64,000 nucleotides of DNA from positions 1 to 64,000 of the forward strand of contig CAYGSD010000011.1 of assembly GCA_964352625.1 (NCBI GenBank). Direction: 5' to 3'. Numbering within the stretch: the stretch's first letter is position 1; the number at the start of each line of letters is the position of its first letter. The DNA comes from JAAEPI01 sp964352625. Its GTDB lineage: Bacteria > Bacteroidota > Bacteroidia > Cytophagales > Cyclobacteriaceae. Shown here piece by piece: positions 60,517 to 64,000 of the stretch. Both the position numbers and the translations under genes were made by a program. The notes under the pieces were generated by a model. That model did not search any database. It saw only the letters and a program-made list of their open reading frames with translations, and was not told where the DNA came from.

Positions 60517-60765
60517 AGATTCTTCGCTCTGCTCAGAAGGACGGAGTGGAAATGTGCTGTACAAAAAACCGAGCGTCAGTCTGAGGAACGAAGAGTCCAA
60601 AGGATAGTAAGAGATTCTCCACCTCGGCTACATAGCTGTAGGCTGATTCAGAATGACGGAGAGTAGATTTGACTTAGGTCACAAAGATTCCTGCGGAATG
60701 ACTTCTACTGTGTCAATACTGGTAAGAGCCGAGGGGCGTAAGATTCCTTCAGAATGACTTCCTAC
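60517..60765. repeat. Degenerate intergenic repeat cluster (AGATTC...TCAGAATGAC modules)
   Basis: Copies or half copies: AGATTCTTCGCTCTGCTCAG (60517-60536), reading on to GGACGG; an inverted form CGTCAGTCTGAGG (60574-60586) continuing to about 60597; GAGATTCT (60611-60618) to TTCAGAATGACGG (60647-60659); AAGATTCCTGCGGAATGACTT near 60684-60704; and AAGATTCCTTCAGAATGACTT near 60740-60760. The last two are near-identical direct repeats. The pattern resembles interspersed repeats found in many bacterial genomes. It fills the 281-base gap between the toxin and the K+ channel, in which no gene was found. Confidence 0.65.
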
Positions 60766-60774
60766 TCCAATGAA

Positions 60775-61107
60775 TCATTGTCCTTTAAGGGTAGTTTTTC
60801 TTTTTCGTTCCTTCCTGGTAGAGCTGTAGTGGTGATGAATCGTCTGGATGAAGCTAAGGATGACACCCAACCCAACAATTATGTAGACTAACGTGAAAAC
60901 CTTACCAGCATCAGTGGCCGGTGAAAAATCCCCATAGCCAATGGTCGTGAGCGTGATGACAGAAAAGTAGAGTGAATCTAGCCAAGTCCAACCTTCGAGG
61001 TAATGGTAGATTACTGTACCAATCGCTAGGATGATGTTAGTGGTGATGAGCAGGTCTCGGTACGCTTTGTCACTGAGAAAGGACTTAATTGTTTCGAAGA
61101 AGATCAT
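60775..61107 (-). CDS. Two-transmembrane potassium channel
   Basis: 110 residues from ATG 61107. The longer reading from 61269 is rejected because its first 54 codons come mainly from the MITE-like element. Helix 1 (about 18-36), pore helix, selectivity filter TTIGYGD (54-60) and helix 2 (about 68-90) form the minimal ion-channel-2 (KcsA-type) fold. A basic C-terminal tail (STRKERKRKTTLKGQ) follows. There is no RCK domain. It probably tetramerises in the inner membrane. Its promoter region is shared with the MITE-like element. Confidence 0.9.
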   Translation of the reverse strand: MIFFETIKSFLSDKAYRDLLITTNIILAIGTVIYHYLEGWTWLDSLYFSVITLTTIGYGDFSPATDAGKVFTLVYIIVGLGVILSFIQTIHHHYSSTRKERKRKTTLKGQ

Positions 61108-61163
61108 ATCGTTATTTTTTTCGAACCAAATTTGAAGATTCTTGGTGAATGAAAGGCATAAAA

Positions 61164-61297
61164 AACAGGCTGTCTCAAAAGTCACTAATGTCATGTTGAG
61201 CTTGTCGAAACATTTCCAATTTGAAGGGAAACCACATTTCGACAGGCTCAATGTGACAAAAGAATCCACGTTCTGTAGACTTTTGAGACAGCCTGTT
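61164..61297. mobile_element. MITE-like element with perfect 20-bp terminal inverted repeats
   Basis: AACAGGCTGTCTCAAAAGTC (61164-61183) and GACTTTTGAGACAGCCTGTT (61278-61297) are perfect 20-base terminal inverted repeats, 134 bp in all. Inside, GTCATGTTGAGCTTGTCGAAAC (61190-61211) and ATTTCGACAGGCTCAATGTGAC (61236-61257) form a second inverted repeat with few mismatches. There is no coding sequence and no clear target-site duplication. It resembles nonautonomous elements that use GGCTGTCTCAAAAG-type termini; the donor transposase family is not identified. Confidence 0.75.
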
Positions 61298-61318
61298 CTC
61301 TGATAGGAGGTTTTAAGA

Positions 61319-63484
61319 CTACTCTTTTATCCCTTCCAGGTTGAGAAAGAAGGCATATTCTAAAGCTGTTGTCTTATATCGTTTGAATCGTCCTGAAGCT
61401 CCACCATGCCCGGCTTCCATGTCACAGTCCATGATCAAGATGTTATTGTCCGTTTTCATGTCGCGAAGCTTAGCCACCCACTTGGCTGGCTCCCAGTACT
61501 GCACCTGAGAGTCAAAAAGACCTGTGGTCACAAGCATGTTGGGATAATCCTGTTCTTTCACCTGATCGTAGGGTGAATAGGAAAGCATGTATTCGTAAGA
61601 ATCCTTGTTCTTAGGATTCCCCCATTCGTCAAACTCATTGGTCGTTAGAGGAATACTTTCATCAAGCATGGTGCTCACCACATCCACGAAAGGAACAGCA
61701 GCAACCACACCATTGTAAAGTTCAGGATTCATGTTCACAATGGCACCCATCAAAAGTCCGCCAGCACTACCGCCCATGGCGTAGAGATGATCGGCGGATG
61801 TATATTTTTCATCTATCAGGAATTTAGAACAGTCAACATAATCGTTGAATGTATTTTGCTTTTTGAACATTTTTCCGTCCTCGTACCATTGTCTTCCCAT
61901 GAGCTGGCCACCTCGAATGTGGGCAATGGCGAAAGCGAAACCACGATCCAAAAGTGAAAGTCTCACGGAACTAAAGTACGCGTCTACGGTGCTACCATAG
62001 GAACCGTACGCATAGAGTAGGAGAGGGCCTTTGCCGTTTTTTTCAAAACCCTTTTTGTACACAATAGAAATTGGCACTTTCACGCCATCTCTGGCTGTAG
62101 CCCAAATTCTCTCGGTCTTGTACTCATCAGGATTGTGACCACCGACGACCTCCGCTTGCTTTTTCAAGACTTTTTCTTTGGTCTTCATGTTGTAATCGTA
62201 GGTGGAGTTGGGAGTGGTCATGGACTGGTAGCCAAAGCGCAACAAATCAGTGTTGAAATCCACGTTGGTTGTGGTGTAGGCTGTGTAGGCTTCTTCACCA
62301 AAATCAAGATAGTGCTCATCGCCTGTTTTCTGATTGATCACCCGCAGGTTGGTCAAACCATTACTTCTTTCATCCAAAACCATGAACTCTTTGAAAATGT
62401 CCACTCCCTCTAGCAGGACATCTTCCCGATGCGCAATCACCTCTTTCCAGTTTTCTACACCAGTGGCATTGTCCGGAGTTTCCATGAGTCGGAAATTCGT
62501 TGCGTCCAGGTTAGTTCTGATGTAAAATTTGTTTTCGAAGTGATAGATGCTGTATTCGTGTTTGTCACCTCTGGGGATGAATTGCTGGAATTTACCGGTG
62601 GGGTTGTTTGCATCCAGAATGTGATAGTCACTTACGAGCGTACTGCTGTTCCAGATGGTGATGAATTTGTCAGACTTGGATTTGTACACACCAATGTAGT
62701 AGCTCGGATCTTTCTCCTCGTACACCAATTCGTCTTGGGAAACATCGGTACCCAGTTTATGCCTCCAGACTTTTTCTGATAGCAGGGAAACCTTGTTTTT
62801 GGTGGTGTAGAAATAGTACTGCCCATCGTTTGACCAGGCACCTCCGGCTGTGGTGTTCGGGATTTCATCATCCAAGTACTGCCCTGTCTCCAGGTCTTTG
62901 AATTTGATGGTGTAGACACGGCGCGAAAGCGTATCCTCACCAAACGCCACCATCATGTTGGTAGGTCCCACGTTCATTCCTCCCACATCGTAGTAGCTGC
63001 GTCCTTCTGCCATGCCGTTCACATTGAGCAGGATTTCTTCTTCGGCCTCCAATGTGCCTTTCTTGCGGGCGTAGATGGGGTATTCTTTTCCTTCTTCGAA
63101 TCGGGTGTAGTACCAGTAGCCGTTTTGGAAGTACGGCACGGACTCATCGTCTTGCTTGATCCTGCCCACGATTTCGTCATATAGTTTTTGCTGTAGGTCT
63201 TCGGTTTCCTTCATGACCTCACGGGTGTAGTCGTTTTCCAGATTGAGGTAGGTGAGTACGTTTTGTGTCTGTTCATCTGGCTGCTCGGCCGTTTTTTGTT
63301 CGTCGGTCAGGCGCATCCAGAAGTACGGGTCTACACGTTCGTATCCATGAATGGAAAGCACAGAGTCTTTCTTTTCGGCAATTGGTGGTTTCAAGTCAGT
63401 TGAGTTTTGAGTGCTGTCAGTCGAACAAGCCGCAAAAAAAAGGGATGCAGCCACCCACGACAAGTGAAGAAGGGTTTTTTTCAT
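61319..63484 (-). CDS. ptrB: S9 prolyl oligopeptidase family, oligopeptidase B-like lipoprotein
   Basis: 721 residues. The signal peptide has lipobox FAAC. The N-terminal beta propeller (about 40-430) starts GYERVDPYFWMR, the oligopeptidase B hallmark. The catalytic domain (about 430-721) carries the nucleophile in MGGSAGGLLMGA and the His in EAGHGGASGRFKRY. It cleaves peptides after basic or proline residues. The lipid anchor puts it in the periplasm or on the surface, whereas E. coli PtrB is cytoplasmic. The gene follows the MITE-like element and ends 21 bases from it. Confidence 0.9.
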   Translation of the reverse strand: MKKTLLHLSWVAASLFFAACSTDSTQNSTDLKPPIAEKKDSVLSIHGYERVDPYFWMRLTDEQKTAEQPDEQTQNVLTYLNLENDYTREVMKETEDLQQKLYDEIVGRIKQDDESVPYFQNGYWYYTRFEEGKEYPIYARKKGTLEAEEEILLNVNGMAEGRSYYDVGGMNVGPTNMMVAFGEDTLSRRVYTIKFKDLETGQYLDDEIPNTTAGGAWSNDGQYYFYTTKNKVSLLSEKVWRHKLGTDVSQDELVYEEKDPSYYIGVYKSKSDKFITIWNSSTLVSDYHILDANNPTGKFQQFIPRGDKHEYSIYHFENKFYIRTNLDATNFRLMETPDNATGVENWKEVIAHREDVLLEGVDIFKEFMVLDERSNGLTNLRVINQKTGDEHYLDFGEEAYTAYTTTNVDFNTDLLRFGYQSMTTPNSTYDYNMKTKEKVLKKQAEVVGGHNPDEYKTERIWATARDGVKVPISIVYKKGFEKNGKGPLLLYAYGSYGSTVDAYFSSVRLSLLDRGFAFAIAHIRGGQLMGRQWYEDGKMFKKQNTFNDYVDCSKFLIDEKYTSADHLYAMGGSAGGLLMGAIVNMNPELYNGVVAAVPFVDVVSTMLDESIPLTTNEFDEWGNPKNKDSYEYMLSYSPYDQVKEQDYPNMLVTTGLFDSQVQYWEPAKWVAKLRDMKTDNNILIMDCDMEAGHGGASGRFKRYKTTALEYAFFLNLEGIKE

Positions 63485-63563
63485 GTTGTTGGAATTTTAG
63501 AATGACGAATCTAGGCAGATTCAACATGAAAAATAAGAAAAAGTGATTAGTGGAAAAGCTAAA

Positions 63564-64000
63564 TCAAGGACTGATATAGTACTTCACGGCTGAGCCGTCG
63601 GCGAATTCTATTTCCACATGGAAGGGCTTGGGGTCGCCGGCCCAGATGTCGTACACGTCCTTGTTGAAATAGACCCAGTCGATATCGGTAGATCCTGTTG
63701 GGCTTTCCCAAAAAGGTTTAGACCCCACGCCACCAAAAAATTTATGAAAGGCTTTTTTTTCTGGCGTCTGGGCTTCATACTCCGCATAGAAGTAATAGAC
63801 GTCTGCGTTCGCCTTCTTTAGACTTAAATAAATAGGGGTTCTGTCCCCCTTATCGTGCTTGCCAAGCGTTGCTGTAAATGTCGTTTTTGTCGTGCCGCTC
63901 CACGTGCCATCTACCTTTTTTTCAATGTACACGTTGCTGTAATTTTTGTCCTGTGCATAGGCCAAAGAAACAGTAGTCAATAAGCCAGCTAGTAATATGA
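63564..64000 (-). CDS. Secreted hypothetical protein, 5' end cut by window edge
   Basis: At least 145 codons. The frame stays open to base 64000 with an upstream hydrophobic stretch ILLAGLLTTVSLAYAQ, so the true start lies outside the window and the TTG at 63980 is inside the signal peptide. The mature protein starts near QDKNYSNVYIEKKVDGTWSG and is a compact beta-rich domain with several Tyr/Trp (YFYAEYEAQTP; TDIDWVYFNKDVYDIW). Family not recognised. Confidence 0.7.
   Translation of the reverse strand, partial: ILLAGLLTTVSLAYAQDKNYSNVYIEKKVDGTWSGTTKTTFTATLGKHDKGDRTPIYLSLKKANADVYYFYAEYEAQTPEKKAFHKFFGGVGSKPFWESPTGSTDIDWVYFNKDVYDIWAGDPKPFHVEIEFADGSAVKYYISP

Noticed and set aside
60684..60760. 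Possible CRISPR-like direct repeats
   Set aside because: Only two close copies, spacer lengths not regular, no cas genes; fits an interspersed repeat better.
61108..61269. N-terminal extension of the K+ channel ORF
   Set aside because: Most of these codons come from the MITE-like element and do not belong to the channel family; ATG 61107 gives the normal length.

Overview
The window reads as a chromosomal segment of a marine-type Bacteroidota, most likely order Cytophagales (Reichenbachiella/Ekhidna/Roseivirga-like). Family-level content supports this: Bacteroidota-style TamB, a fused E1 alpha-beta 2-oxoacid dehydrogenase, a sigma54-type response regulator without a DNA-binding domain, a PadR gene paired with a GldL-motif membrane protein, M56 and TonB-plug-like fusions, SprB-type repeats, DUF5777, MenA, VPS10/BNR hydrolase, and many lipoproteins. 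Promoters fit the Bacteroidota consensus (-33 TTG/TTTG, about 20 bases, -7 TAnnTTTG) rather than the Escherichia coli sigma70 form. Taxonomy is inference from gene content only. No tRNA, rRNA operon, prophage, complete insertion sequence or CRISPR array was seen.

Layout. 1-8.7 kb: tamB, a small hypothetical, the RNase P RNA gene (rnpB) carrying four near-identical hairpins, a response regulator, a 40-residue lipoprotein, a LuxE/PaaK-like gene and a lipoprotein. 8.7-15.6 kb: fused 2-oxoacid dehydrogenase E1, alanine dehydrogenase, a monoglyceride-lipase-like hydrolase and a membrane patatin. 15.7-21 kb: a LuxR-type regulator, two cell-surface hypotheticals, and an overlapping minus-strand operon hydrolase / 2-TM protein / LytS-type kinase / LytTR regulator. 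21-25.8 kb: BlaI repressor plus a large M56-M23-plug fusion, an aspartyl-protease/PDZ protein and small genes. 25.9-30 kb: a 50-residue ORF with its own strong promoter, pyrE divergent from a LolC/E-type permease, a GT2 glycosyltransferase, a HAD phosphatase and a lipoprotein.

30-36 kb is an arginine block: arginine decarboxylase on the minus strand, divergent from a tightly packed amidinotransferase / ctlX / argS / menA operon. 36-43 kb: universal stress protein, saccharopine-dehydrogenase-like protein, acyl-CoA ligase, a SprB-repeat/haem-motif lipoprotein with YceI and DUF5777, and a YheT-type hydrolase. 43-53 kb: msrB and lhgO, two tandem paralogous SH3-like lipoproteins whose ends overlap in different frames, PadR plus the GldL-like protein, a 1038-residue BNR-repeat protein, a PhnA/YjdM protein and a second msrB. 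53-60.5 kb: a four-gene RND efflux operon with an unrecognised membrane protein between pump and TolC, then a RES-Xre toxin-antitoxin pair behind a perfect 15-bp inverted repeat. 60.5-61.3 kb is the repeat-rich spot, with degenerate AGATTC...TCAGAATGAC modules and a 134-bp MITE-like element beside a two-TM K+ channel. The window ends with an oligopeptidase B-like lipoprotein and a secreted protein cut by the edge.

Most of the window is ordinary core and accessory Bacteroidota gene content. The best leads are the BlaI/M56-M23-plug module, the PadR/GldL-motif module, the hairpin-rich RNase P RNA, the RND operon with an extra subunit, and the short genes that are easily missed.
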